Shown here: positions 26,298-35,035 of the stretch, piece after piece
Position numbering within the stretch: position 1 is the stretch's first letter
Layout of the letters: each line of letters starts with the position of its first letter
Assembly: GCF_000266885.1 (NCBI RefSeq)
Contig: NC_018020.1
Location: forward strand, 3,596,001 to 3,660,000
Direction of reading: 5' to 3'
Length of the DNA: 64,000 nucleotides
DNA from: Turneriella parva DSM 21527
GTDB lineage: Bacteria; Spirochaetota; Leptospiria; Turneriellales; Turneriellaceae
The notes under the pieces: generated by a model
The model's database searches: none
What the model was told of the DNA's origin: nothing
What the model saw: only the letters and a program-made list of their open reading frames with translations
Position numbers and translations under genes: made by a program

Positions 26298-27068
26298 ATG
26301 AAAAGTATATTTCAGCTCGCCTGGCTCGCAATACCGGCTCCCATCTTTGCAGATGATAGTGCAATGGTATACATGGGTCTTTCATTTCAATGGCTACTTT
26401 CAGCGATACTTCTAATCGGTATGAGCTATTTGTTGCGAAATTTGGCAAAGGTCAGAAGGCAGAGTGCGGCACTTTGGTTATCCTTGAGTGTCATACTGAC
26501 TGCTGCCTTTATTGCGGCGTCCAAGGCGCTGTTTTCTAACGAACTCAACGGCCTAATTATACTCATTACCCTTTTGATTTCGGGCCCATTGTTTTCTGTG
26601 AAGGTATTCACAGGAACCACCAAATTTGATGCATTCTTGAACTGCCTACTAAGTACGACGATTCTACTCAGCGTTTATTATCTTTATGAACTGTTTAAAA
26701 TATGCGCTGCTCAACAGATAGAAGTTCGCCTGATTAATTTCCTATTTATAGTGAACGCAAGAGAATATAAACCATTCCTTTACTATCCCCCGGCATTTGA
26801 CTATTATTTCACAATTGCATGGACCGCATTGACATTGATACCCGTCACCATTCTTATGAGCATTGGCAGAATGCTCATCAAACGAAGAAATTATGGGGTT
26901 ACTGCTATTACAATAATTGCACTACTGATGTGCCTAAGAGGCCTGAGCCTGGTTCCTCCGGAAACACTCGCCGCCTCACTAAGGCCAAAACCCAAACTTC
27001 CTGTTCAAAGCAAATATCCAATAGGTTCTGAGGAGTTTGATAAAGAATTTGGCGACCGAATGCGATAA
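26298..27068 (+). CDS. Multi-pass membrane protein, cassette C19
   Basis: 256 residues with a probable signal peptide (LAWLAIPAPIFADD) and six or so membrane segments. It ends in a Pro/Lys-rich tail and GSEEFDKEFGDRMR. No family recognised. Compact cassette; ATG 33 bases after the cassette core. Confidence 0.6.
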   Translation: MKSIFQLAWLAIPAPIFADDSAMVYMGLSFQWLLSAILLIGMSYLLRNLAKVRRQSAALWLSLSVILTAAFIAASKALFSNELNGLIILITLLISGPLFSVKVFTGTTKFDAFLNCLLSTTILLSVYYLYELFKICAAQQIEVRLINFLFIVNAREYKPFLYYPPAFDYYFTIAWTALTLIPVTILMSIGRMLIKRRNYGVTAITIIALLMCLRGLSLVPPETLAASLRPKPKLPVQSKYPIGSEEFDKEFGDRMR

Positions 27069-27072
27069 CGGC

Positions 27073-27284
27073 ACACAACAAATTTTACGCGCTGCGCCGC
27101 GACCACTTCGTTGGGTCGCGTGCTCGGGTCTCCGCACCGAAGATGCCCTCCTCGCACAACCGGGAGGTTGGTTTGGCGCTCGTCGGGCAGGTGCTCCGAC
27201 CACATTTTTTGACGCAAATCGGCTTTACAAATAGATTAATTGACTCAAGCGTCAAAAAACGTCGGCGTAAAATCCGCGTTCTCT
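27073..27284 (+). other. attC20
   Basis: R'' ACACAAC, R' GTTCTCT (27278), 212 bp; closes C19. Confidence 0.93.
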
Positions 27285-27307
27285 GACATAGTTGCGCCTT
27301 TGTTATC

Positions 27308-27327
27308 CGCCGCCCTCCATGGCGGCG
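27308..27327 (+). repeat. NTCCNT-loop hairpin, start side of C20
   Basis: 7-bp stem CGCCGCC/GGCGGCG, loop CTCCAT. Confidence 0.7.
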
Positions 27328-27476
27328 CACTTTAGACGGCCGAATAAGAATGTCCTTCTCACATGTCTTTCGACTTGACCTATCTGGCTTTCCCGAAGTA
27401 GCTGCCGATAAACACCGACCCTTTCGGGCCTGTGCAAACCTGATTACTTCATCCGCAGAGCGGGCACATATACCAG

Positions 27477-27496
27477 ACTACTATAATGCAGAGTCC
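27477..27496 (-). promoter_or_regulatory. MerR-type promoter-like site downstream of merR
   Basis: Reads TTGGACTCTGCATTATAGTA on the minus strand, the GGACTCTG half shared with the two mer dyads. It points left into 27328-27476, where I see only an about 50-codon open frame without a clear start, possibly the remnant of another mer gene. Confidence 0.4.
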
Positions 27497-27506
27497 AAAA
27501 CAATTT

Positions 27507-27896
27507 TCAGTTCTCCAGGTTGTCTATAATTGGACAGTAAGTCGAAGTCTGTTTTTTAAGACACGATTCAACCAACAACGATAGGGCTCTTTTCAAACTT
27601 CCGAGTTGGTGAATCTTGTTTTCGATATCTTCAATCTTCCGCTGCGCTTTGATACGGATCGTCGAGCAATTCTCTCCGTTTACAATTCGTAAGGATAGCA
27701 GGGATTTTATTTCTGCAAGCGTGAAGCCCAGCTTTTTCGAGTTTAGAATGAACGATAAGGTTTTTTCCGCTCTCACGTCGTACAATCTGTAACCCGTGGC
27801 GGTGCGCTCCGGTTTGGGCAGTAAGCCCTTTCGTTCGTAGAAGCGTATTGCCTCGCGATTGATCTTGAACTTCTCGGCTAATTTTCCGGTCGTCAT
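27507..27896 (-). CDS. merR: MerR-family mercury-responsive regulator, cassette C20
   Basis: 129 residues. LAEKFKINREAIRFYERKGLLPKPERTATGYR is the MerR winged-helix start. Cysteines NGENCSTIRIKAQRKI and LVESCLKKQTSTYCP give the three-Cys arrangement of mercury sensors. It is the last gene of the reversed operon and probably controls the dyads near 30511 and 30811. Confidence 0.88.
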   Translation of the reverse strand: MTTGKLAEKFKINREAIRFYERKGLLPKPERTATGYRLYDVRAEKTLSFILNSKKLGFTLAEIKSLLSLRIVNGENCSTIRIKAQRKIEDIENKIHQLGSLKRALSLLVESCLKKQTSTYCPIIDNLEN

Positions 27897-27977
27897 ACTT
27901 ATCCCCCATTGTGAAAGGCGCGCGGCAAATCAAACAATTTTTTCACCGCATAACACCCGTTGGCATCACCATCGGTA

Positions 27978-28178
27978 CTATTCTGTCCGCATTTTTTCGG
28001 CAAAAATCTGTCGATTAAACGCAATAACCCTTTCAAGCAATGCATCCGCACCGTCGCGCACAACGTACTTTGTTCCATTTGTGAGCTTGACCACTGTATC
28101 CGGTGTGTCCTCGATCGTCTCGATCAGATTATGGTTCAGGTAAAAGACTTTGCCGTTCAGGCGCCTCACCTTTATCAT
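27978..28178 (-). CDS. flbD: FlbD-family protein, cassette C20
   Basis: 66 residues: MIKVRRLNGKVFYLNHNLIE, TPDTVVKLTNGTKYVVRD and a C-terminal helix LLERVIAFNRQIFAEK match flagellar FlbD/SwrD proteins almost end to end. These normally sit between flgE and motA in spirochaetes and Firmicutes. Lying between merA and merR is unexpected; it begins only about 10 bp after the merA stop, so it is co-transcribed. Confidence 0.75.
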   Translation of the reverse strand: MIKVRRLNGKVFYLNHNLIETIEDTPDTVVKLTNGTKYVVRDGADALLERVIAFNRQIFAEKMRTE

Positions 28179-28187
28179 TCTGGTTGC

Positions 28188-29846
28188 CTAACTCGCACAG
28201 CAGCTCAGCTTTTTCACGTCTTTGCGAAAACCGATGGCGGCAAGCTTAAGCCCTTCACTGAGCGTCAGATACGGATAGAGTTCTTCGGATAATTGTTTGA
28301 CCGTAATGCCGAATTTGATTGCAAACGCCAGAGACTGCACCAGCTCGCCGCCTTCAGATGCTACAATGCGGCCACCGAGCAAGCGATCCGTTTCCCGGTG
28401 GCGAATCAGCTTGATGAAGCCGCGGGTATCATTTGCGACAATCGCACGCGGTAGATTCGTGAGTTCCAGCTTTGAAACATCGTAGGGTAATCCGGCCTGT
28501 GCTGCCTGCATTTCGTCCATACCAACGCCGGCAACTTGCGGGTCGGTGAAAACGACCCAAGGCAGCGCAGTGTAATCAGCACGGTTTACGGTTTCGGTGA
28601 AAGCATTTTCTACGGCAAGGCGCCCTTCGTAGGCGGCGGTATAAACAAAGGGTGGGGTGTTCGCGACGTCCCCCACAGCATAAATGTGCGGAACATTCGT
28701 TCCCATTTGGTCGTTGACTTTTATATGACCACTCGCATCTGTTTCTAAACCTACGGTCTCAATGCCGAGCTTCGCGGTATTGGGGCGCGTACCAGAAGCC
28801 ACAAGAACTCTGCCCCGTTCCCTGATTTGTGTCATGCTGCCGTCTTTGCACTTACAGTGAATAATTACCTCCGCCTCGCGTTTCTCAAATTTTATGGCCC
28901 GGAAATTCGGGAGAATCTCAATTCCTTCTGAGCGCATCGCTTGTTCAAGTTCGGCGCTAATGTCTTCACTCTGAGTTCTCAACACGCGATCGGTAAACTC
29001 GATGATCCTCACCTTTACTCCGAGTCGATTGTATGCCATCGCAATTTCGAGCCCGATATAGCCTGCCCCCATGATGGTCAGACTTGCGGGTTTTTCTTCG
29101 AGATCAAAAAGCGTTCTGTGCGTCAGATAATCAATCTCCGCAAGGCCGGAAATATCCGGAATTTTCGTAGTTGATCCCGTCGCAATCAGGATTTTTTGCG
29201 CGGAATAAATCTGATTCCCGTCGACTTGAACGCTGTTGGAATCGATTAACCGCGCCCAGCCAGTTATCATCGTCAGCCGGGCGAAATCCTCTACTACATC
29301 CAGATATTTATTCTTCTGTAGCTGAGCTACCAGCACTTTTTTGTCCCGAATAAGCTGAGTAAAATCGACGGTCGCACCGCGCGGTTTTATAGCAGCAAAA
29401 CGGGAGCTATTCGCGTGATGCACCGACTCTGCTGCCCGAATCAGCGTTTTTGACGGCACACAACCGACGTTGACGCAGGTGCCTCCAAAATTGAGGCCCG
29501 CGTTAATCATAAGAGTGGCTTTTCCCAGTTCTTCTGCCTTGATCGCCGCCGAGAATGCCGCCGAACCGCCGCCGATAATGATGAGATCGAAATTTTTCGA
29601 ACCGTCTGACGGCACTGTAGCGGGCACAGCGACATTTGCATGATAGTTTTTCGTGCCGTTTATTGCCTCGATGATTTTACCTTCGTCAGTCTTAGCCGAG
29701 TCGTAAGTAACAATCCCACGAGCGCTGGGATATTCAACAGCCGCGGAAACTACACCAACCTGTTTTGTCAGCAGTTTCTCAATCGAGATAGCGCAATGAT
29801 CGCAGGTCATGCCCGCGATCTGTACTTCAACGTTTTTATGATTCAT
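28188..29846 (-). CDS. merA: Mercuric reductase, cassette C20
   Basis: 552 residues. An N-terminal heavy-metal domain (GMTCDHCAISIEKLL), then a FAD/NAD disulfide oxidoreductase with GGTCVNVGCVPSKTL as redox-active pair, the GAGYIGLEIA nucleotide site, and the C-terminal vicinal pair LSCCAS that delivers Hg(II). All diagnostic residues are present, so it should reduce Hg(II) to Hg(0) in the cytoplasm. It overlaps the merT-like gene by 4 bp. Confidence 0.95.
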   Translation of the reverse strand: MNHKNVEVQIAGMTCDHCAISIEKLLTKQVGVVSAAVEYPSARGIVTYDSAKTDEGKIIEAINGTKNYHANVAVPATVPSDGSKNFDLIIIGGGSAAFSAAIKAEELGKATLMINAGLNFGGTCVNVGCVPSKTLIRAAESVHHANSSRFAAIKPRGATVDFTQLIRDKKVLVAQLQKNKYLDVVEDFARLTMITGWARLIDSNSVQVDGNQIYSAQKILIATGSTTKIPDISGLAEIDYLTHRTLFDLEEKPASLTIMGAGYIGLEIAMAYNRLGVKVRIIEFTDRVLRTQSEDISAELEQAMRSEGIEILPNFRAIKFEKREAEVIIHCKCKDGSMTQIRERGRVLVASGTRPNTAKLGIETVGLETDASGHIKVNDQMGTNVPHIYAVGDVANTPPFVYTAAYEGRLAVENAFTETVNRADYTALPWVVFTDPQVAGVGMDEMQAAQAGLPYDVSKLELTNLPRAIVANDTRGFIKLIRHRETDRLLGGRIVASEGGELVQSLAFAIKFGITVKQLSEELYPYLTLSEGLKLAAIGFRKDVKKLSCCAS

Positions 29847-30466
29847 TTCATGCCTCCTTGAATATCTATGACCTTGTAGCCAACAGTTTTTTCGACGGCG
29901 TTACGAAATTCCTCAAACCCGATTCGGGATTTGTCATACTTAACCCATGCGAGGCCGCGCAGATGGTCCGAGCTGCTCTCAATCACGCCCGGTTTATCCT
30001 TCAGCGCTTTATTGACACTCTGTTCACAGCCGGAACAGGTCATACCCTGAATCGAAAGTGTTGCCATGGCAATATTTTCCTTTTCAATTATAAGCGGTGT
30101 CGCTTTGGCAGATCGGAAAAATATTCCCGAATACGACGGGAAAGTTAATAGCAGCACTGCCGCTACTGAAATGATCGCCAGAAAAACTTTACTGTGCCAG
30201 AAGGCTGGTTTTTCGTCGGTTTCACACGCACACTCGATTTCCCCGCCCCTCACGGGCTTTAGCTTTTTATACCAGGCAAACGCCAGTATCCCAAGCGTCA
30301 GCGCAATCAGATAAGGCCTCGCCGGCTCGATCCACGAAAATATTGAGGCGATCCCGCCAATCCCCACTAAAATGCCCAGAACGGGGGTGAGACAGCAGAG
30401 TGAGGCTGCTGTCCCGACCAGTAAAGCAGCCCAAAGTGTTTTGTTTGATGCAGATTTATCTTCCAT
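29843..30466 (-). CDS. merT: MerT-type mercury transporter fused to a MerP-like domain, cassette C20
   Basis: 207 residues. The N-terminal part has three membrane segments with ASLCCLTPVLGILVGIGG, the paired Cys of MerT; the C-terminal part is a heavy-metal domain with IQGMTCSGCEQSVNKAL, equivalent to MerP. This fused MerTP type moves Hg(II) inward to MerA. The adjacent overlapping merA supports this. Confidence 0.9.
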   Translation of the reverse strand: MEDKSASNKTLWAALLVGTAASLCCLTPVLGILVGIGGIASIFSWIEPARPYLIALTLGILAFAWYKKLKPVRGGEIECACETDEKPAFWHSKVFLAIISVAAVLLLTFPSYSGIFFRSAKATPLIIEKENIAMATLSIQGMTCSGCEQSVNKALKDKPGVIESSSDHLRGLAWVKYDKSRIGFEEFRNAVEKTVGYKVIDIQGGMK

Positions 30467-30506
30467 ACGAATCTCCTTTGAAATTTGATCTGGTTTAAGT
30501 TAAACA

Positions 30507-30529
30507 TTGTAGTATGGTACAGAGTCCAA
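30507..30529 (-). promoter_or_regulatory. MerR-type dyad before merT
   Basis: GGACTCTGTACCATACTACAA on the minus strand, about 40 bp before the merT start; nearly the same as the site at 30804. Confidence 0.6.
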
Positions 30530-30534
30530 AAAAA

Positions 30535-30759
30535 TTATCGTTTTCTCCCGGACTTCAAACGTGGCCAGAGCACTAATAGAAGCAAAAGCCCCAAAACTAA
30601 AATGTGCCCCTTTAGCGGCGATAATAGTTGCAACAAACCGCTCTCTGAAGTCTCGCGGTTGAGATGTATCGACAGGGGTATCGCGCAACAGAGCAGACCC
30701 AGTAGAATGCGCCGCGCTACTTGGATTTTCGATTTTTTAGATTCGCTGGTTGTTTGCAT
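30535..30759 (-). CDS. Small membrane protein of the mer operon, cassette C20
   Basis: 74 residues from ATG 30759 (MQTTSESKKSK), with two hydrophobic segments, RRILLGLLCCAIPLSI and GHILVLGLLLLLVLWP. First gene of the reversed mer operon, between two MerR-type dyads. It resembles small accessory membrane proteins near metal operons, but no family can be named with confidence. Confidence 0.6.
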   Translation of the reverse strand: MQTTSESKKSKIQVARRILLGLLCCAIPLSIHLNRETSESGLLQLLSPLKGHILVLGLLLLLVLWPRLKSGRKR

Positions 30760-30803
30760 AGTATATGCTCCTCCTACAAAGTGAGTTGAGTCGAAGCTAT
30801 GGC

Positions 30804-30826
30804 CTGTACCATAGTACAGAGTCCAC
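30804..30826 (-). promoter_or_regulatory. MerR-type dyad at the head of the mer operon
   Basis: CTGTACCATAGTACAG is a near-perfect dyad (30804-30819) next to GAGTCC. On the minus strand this reads GGACTCTGTACTATGGTACAG, the layout of MerR-family operators. Confidence 0.65.
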
Positions 30827-30863
30827 AAAAAGCCATTTTATATAAATGATCTCGTCTATAGTC

Positions 30864-30885
30864 GCCCGGCCCTCCATGGCCGGGC
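30864..30885 (+). repeat. NTCCNT-loop hairpin, end side of C20
   Basis: 8-bp stem GCCCGGCC/GGCCGGGC, loop CTCCAT. Confidence 0.75.
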
Positions 30886-30904
30886 TCACAGGCGCAACTA
30901 CGTC

Positions 30905-31128
30905 AGAGAACAAAATTTACCCGCTGCGCTCGCTGCGGTGCCGTGGCTCCTCGCGTGCTCGGCACTCCGGCCACAAAGATCGCGGACAAAGCACAAGCGG
31001 GACGCTTGTTTTGTGCTTTGCCGCGAGTGGCCTACGGCACATTGATGGTGCTTAGTATGTGGCTTTTCAAATAAGCCCGGCTTTATTGTGTGGCGCACCA
31101 TCAACGTCGGGTAAATTCCACGTTGCCC
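30905..31128 (+). other. attC21
   Basis: R'' AGAGAAC, R' GTTGCCC (31122), 224 bp; closes C20. The end arm AGGCGCAACTACGTC pairs with the start arm at 27285-27299. Confidence 0.95.
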
Positions 31129-31579
31129 GCCATGCCTATGCGTGGCCAAAAATAGAAGAAGCACTGTGTGCAGTCGAGCTTGCGGCTTGCTATTTCGGTA
31201 AAGATTAGAGTTTGGCGGCTGACGCAAGCACGGCTGCTCGGTTGGCGCTCCTGGCTTCGATGTTTGTGTGCGTCAGAAATCCTACTATTTGTTCGAATTC
31301 GGTAAAGCGGCTTCGCAGGCCACGCATCGCGAGCTTGAGAACCATTGCCCCCTGCCCGATCGATGCGACGTCGCGCTCGCGAGTCGGCACGGCGGGCAAC
31401 AGATTTTACAAGCTGCGCCGCCATTCGCTACGCGAAAGGCGTGCTCGGTCTCGGCGACGAAGATGCGTCGACGCCTGCGCTCTGTCGAGCTTCATTGGCA
31501 GGCGCGCCGCAGTCGCCTTCGACACAATTTGGGTTGCGCCGAAGACGGCACACCCCAAATCGTCTTGTAAAATCAAGCG
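31123..31579 (+). repeat. Type A gene-less cassette C21 (copy A2)
   Basis: 457 bp. A one-base deletion near 31147 breaks the short plus-strand ATG frame seen in other copies; the minus-strand 64-codon frame (31205-31399) stays open. Confidence 0.85.
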
Positions 31580-31585
31580 TTCTAT
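31394..31585 (+). other. attC22
   Basis: R'' GGGCAAC, R' GTTCTAT (31579), 192 bp; closes C21. Confidence 0.93.
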
Positions 31586-32154
31586 GTCATTGCCTAGCGT
31601 CGCGAAGAGATGAAAAAGCCGAAGAGCGCCTCTTCATTGTAAGCTCCCTCCAGGCTTCAACGCTGGTAGTGTAACGGACGCTACAGATGAAGATCGCGAC
31701 GCTCCGCGATCGCTGCAAGAGTTTTACCCAGGCGCATTCGCAAAACCCGCTAAGAGTTGTCGGCGCGATGGATCAGATTTCGTCTTGCGCTACGTTCGCG
31801 AGCCTTCGTTCATTCGTACGCGGCGGAAATTACCGAGAGCTCGCGAACTCCGCTTTGATAAAACCTCTGGCGCCTCGTCAGGTAAAGTGCGGGTTTTGCG
31901 AACACGCCACAGCCCTACCCTAAGCGACCGCTTGACGGCAACGACATAGAACAAATTTTACGCGCTGCGCCGCGACCACTCCGTTGGGTCGCGTGCTCGG
32001 CCCTGCGCGCCAAAGATGCCTTCGTCGCACAAACGGGACGTTTGTTTGGTGCTCCTCAGGCAGGCGCTCCGGGCACATGCGCTTCGCGTAAAACGCAATG
32101 GTTGAAATGCAAAACACTTTACACCCGCAGGCGCACGTCAGCGTAAAATCAACG
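31580..32154 (+). repeat. Type B gene-less cassette C22 (copy B3)
   Basis: 575 bp, in tandem with C23. Differs from C23 at scattered bases in the body; the attC halves look identical. Confidence 0.85.
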
Positions 32155-32160
32155 TTCTAT
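31946..32160 (+). other. attC23
   Basis: R'' ATAGAAC, R' GTTCTAT (32154), 215 bp; closes C22. Confidence 0.93.
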
Positions 32161-32729
32161 GTCATTGCCTAGCGTCGCGAAGAGGTAGAAAAGCCCAAGA
32201 GTGCCTCGTTATTGTAAGCTCCTTCCAGGCTTCAACGCTGGTTGTGTAACGATTGCTACATTTGAAGATCGCGACGCTCCGCGATCGCTGCAAGAGTTTT
32301 ACCCAGGCGTATTCGCAAAACCCGCCAAGAGTTGTCGGCGCGATGGATCAGGTTTCGTCTTGCGCTACGTTCGCAAGCTTTCGTTCATTCGTACGCGGCG
32401 GAAATTACTGAGAGCTCGCGAACTCCGCTTTGATAAAACCTCTGGCGCCTCGTCAGGTAAAGTGCGGGTTTTGCGAACACGCCACAGCCCTACCCTAAGC
32501 GACCGCTTGACGGCAACGACATAGAACAAATTTTACGCGCTGCGCCGCGACCACTCCGTTGGGTCGCGTGCTCGGCCCTGCGCGCCAAAGATGCCTTCGT
32601 CGCACAAACGGGACGTTTGTTTGGTGCTCCTCAGGCAGGCGCTCCGGGCACATGCGCTTCGCGTAAAACGCAATGGTTGAAATGCAAAACACTTTACACC
32701 CGCAGGCGCACGTCAGCGTAAAATCAACG
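32155..32729 (+). repeat. Type B gene-less cassette C23 (copy B4)
   Basis: 575 bp; by eye identical to C14 (18446-19020). Confidence 0.85.
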
Positions 32730-32735
32730 TTGCCC
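32521..32735 (+). other. attC24
   Basis: R'' ATAGAAC, R' GTTGCCC (32729), 215 bp; closes C23. Confidence 0.93.
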
Positions 32736-33186
32736 GCCATGCCTATGCGTGGCCAAAAAAAGAAGAGCCCCTGTGTGCAGTCGAGCTTGCGGCTTGCTAT
32801 TTGGGTGAAGATTAGAGTTTGGCGGCTGGCGCAAGCACGACTGCTCGGTTGGCGCTCCTGGTATCGAGGTTCGTGAGCGTCAGAAATCCTGCTATTTGTT
32901 CGAATTCGGTATTGCGGCTTCGCAGGCCACGCATCGCGAGCTTGGGAGCGATTGGCCCCTGCCCGATCGAAGGTCTGTAGCGCTCGCTAGCCGGCACGGC
33001 GGGCAACAGATTTTACAAGCTGCGCCGCCATTCGCTACGCGAAAGGCGTGCTCGGTCTCGGCGACGAAGATGCGTCGACGCCCGCGCTCTGTCGAGCTTC
33101 ATTGGCGGGCGCGCCGCAGTCGCCTTCGACACAATTTGGGTTGCGCCGAAGACGGCACACCCCAAATCGTCTTGCAAAATCCAACG
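32730..33186 (+). repeat. Type A gene-less cassette C24 (copy A3)
   Basis: 457 bp; first of three type A copies in tandem. The plus-strand ATG frame is shifted by a small deletion near 32752. Confidence 0.85.
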
Positions 33187-33192
33187 TTGCCC
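33001..33192 (+). other. attC25
   Basis: R'' GGGCAAC, R' GTTGCCC (33186), 192 bp; closes C24. Confidence 0.93.
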
Positions 33193-33644
33193 GCCATGCC
33201 TATGCGTGGCCGAAAAATAGAAGAGGCCCTGTCTGCAGTCGAGCTTGCGGCTTGCTATTTGGGTGAAGATTAGAGTTTGGCGGCTGGCGCAAGCACGACT
33301 GCTCGGTTGGCGCTCCTAGTATCGAGGTTCGTGAGCGTCAGAAATCCTGCTATTTGTTCGAATTCGGTATTGCGGCTTCGCAGGCCACGCATCGCGAGCT
33401 TGGGAGCGATTGGCCCCTGCCCGATCGAAGGTCTGTAGCGCTCGCTAGCCGGCACGGCGGGCAACAGATTTTACAAGCTGCGCCGCCATTCGCTACGCGA
33501 AAGGCGTGCTCGGTCTCGGCGACGAAGATGCGTCGACACCCGCGCTCTGTCGAGCTTCATTGGCGGGCGCGCCGCAGTCGCCTTCGACACAATTTGGGTT
33601 GCGCCGAAGACGCCGCACCCCAAATCGTCTTGCAAAATCCAACG
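33187..33644 (+). repeat. Type A gene-less cassette C25 (copy A4)
   Basis: 458 bp, very close to C24, suggesting a recent tandem duplication. Confidence 0.85.
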
Positions 33645-33650
33645 TTGCCC
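33459..33650 (+). other. attC26
   Basis: R'' GGGCAAC, R' GTTGCCC (33644), 192 bp; closes C25. Confidence 0.93.
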
Positions 33651-34102
33651 GCCATGCCTATGCGTGGCCGAAAAATCGAAGAAGCACTGTGTGCAGTCGA
33701 GCTTGCGGCTTGCTATTTCGATGAAGATTAGAGTTTGGCGACTGGCGCAAGCACGACTGCTCGGTTGGCGCTCCTGGCTTCGAGGTTTGTGGGCGTCAGA
33801 AATCCTACTATTTGTTCGAATTCGGTATTGCGGCTTCGCAGGCCACGCATCGCGAGCTTGAGAGCGATTGGCCCCTGCCCGTTCGATGCGACGTCGCGCT
33901 CGCGAGTCGGCACGGCGGGCAACAGATTTTACAAGCTGCGCCGCCATTCGCTACGCGAAAGGCGTGCTCGGTCTCGGCGACGAAGATGCGTCGACGCCTG
34001 CGCTCTGTCGAGCTTCATTGGCAGGCGCGCCGCAGTCGCCTTCGACACAATTTGGGTTGCGCCGAAGACGGCACACCCCAAATCGTCTTGTAAAATCAAG
34101 CG
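33645..34102 (+). repeat. Type A gene-less cassette C26 (copy A5)
   Basis: 458 bp; resembles C44 (49104-49561) more than its neighbours, for example in the GTGGGCGTC stretch. Confidence 0.85.
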
Positions 34103-34108
34103 TTGTCG
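33917..34108 (+). other. attC27
   Basis: R'' GGGCAAC, R' GTTGTCG (34102), 192 bp; closes C26. Confidence 0.93.
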
Positions 34109-34177
34109 GCAATAAGCGCTAAAACTCTCTTCTTGAAATTATGGCGACGCTTAAATAGTGTTTTGTAGTTGCAAATT

Positions 34178-35035
34178 ATGTCTCATTTTGAGGAGTTGGC
34201 CTACCATATGGCCGCCGAAGAATTAGAACAAGAAGAGGAAGGCGCTCATGATGACATCGCCTTAGAACCCGGTCGAAATGCAGATTCAGCCAGCGAAGTT
34301 TCTAAATTCGTAAATAAGGCAGTCCTTGCAAAATATGATGTTTACAGCTATCGAAATGCAGCCTCCATTCTAAAAAACTCATTTCCAGAAGAATTTGCAG
34401 AAATCGAAAAAGCTCTTTTAGATTTCTCAATAACAACCAAAGATATCGGCTTGCCGGGTGGCAACGAATCTACCATACCCAAAAAGCTCTCCGATAGTTT
34501 GCGACCTAAGAAGTGGTACGAAACCCGTATTCAAGGTGACCTAATCATACGAGTATATGAGCAGAGCGAAGAGGTGATTAAAGGCGGCAAAGCCAAAAAG
34601 CATACTCTGCCCCCCAAAGAGGACATCAAACTAGAAAATTATATCGATGGGCACAAGATTGATTATGTAAAAGGTAAAGTTGCACTTGATATGGAATGGA
34701 ATAGCAAGGATCAAACATTTGATCGAGATTTATATGCGTTTCGTCTGTTTCATGAATGTGGCATTATTAGCGCAGCCGTTTTGATGACGAGATCAGAAAA
34801 ACTGAATGATGTGCTGAAAGAAATCCCCCAACTAAATAAAGACGGCTCTCTTAAAGAAGAAGCCGGGAAAATTGTTCCTTGTATTAAGAAAATGGGCGCT
34901 AGTACGACGTGGATGGGCAAACTTTTATATAGAATGAATGCCGGGCGTCACGGCGGTTGCCCCGTTTTAGTAATCGGCATCAAAGCAGAAGCCGTATCTG
35001 ATTGGCCGCCTAAAGGCAAGGTAGGGAAAAAATGA
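34178..35035 (+). CDS. BglII-like type II restriction endonuclease, cassette C27
   Basis: 285 residues from ATG 34178. The central region KYDVYSYRNAASILKNSFPE, then KVALDMEWNSKDQTFDRDLYAFR with HECGIISAAVLMTRS resembles the BglII endonuclease family, whose D-x-E-x-N/Q core this fits (LDMEWN). It would cut DNA at a short palindrome protected by the adjacent methyltransferase. The stop overlaps the methyltransferase start (ATGA). Specificity cannot be read from sequence. Confidence 0.8.
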   Translation: MSHFEELAYHMAAEELEQEEEGAHDDIALEPGRNADSASEVSKFVNKAVLAKYDVYSYRNAASILKNSFPEEFAEIEKALLDFSITTKDIGLPGGNESTIPKKLSDSLRPKKWYETRIQGDLIIRVYEQSEEVIKGGKAKKHTLPPKEDIKLENYIDGHKIDYVKGKVALDMEWNSKDQTFDRDLYAFRLFHECGIISAAVLMTRSEKLNDVLKEIPQLNKDGSLKEEAGKIVPCIKKMGASTTWMGKLLYRMNAGRHGGCPVLVIGIKAEAVSDWPPKGKVGKK

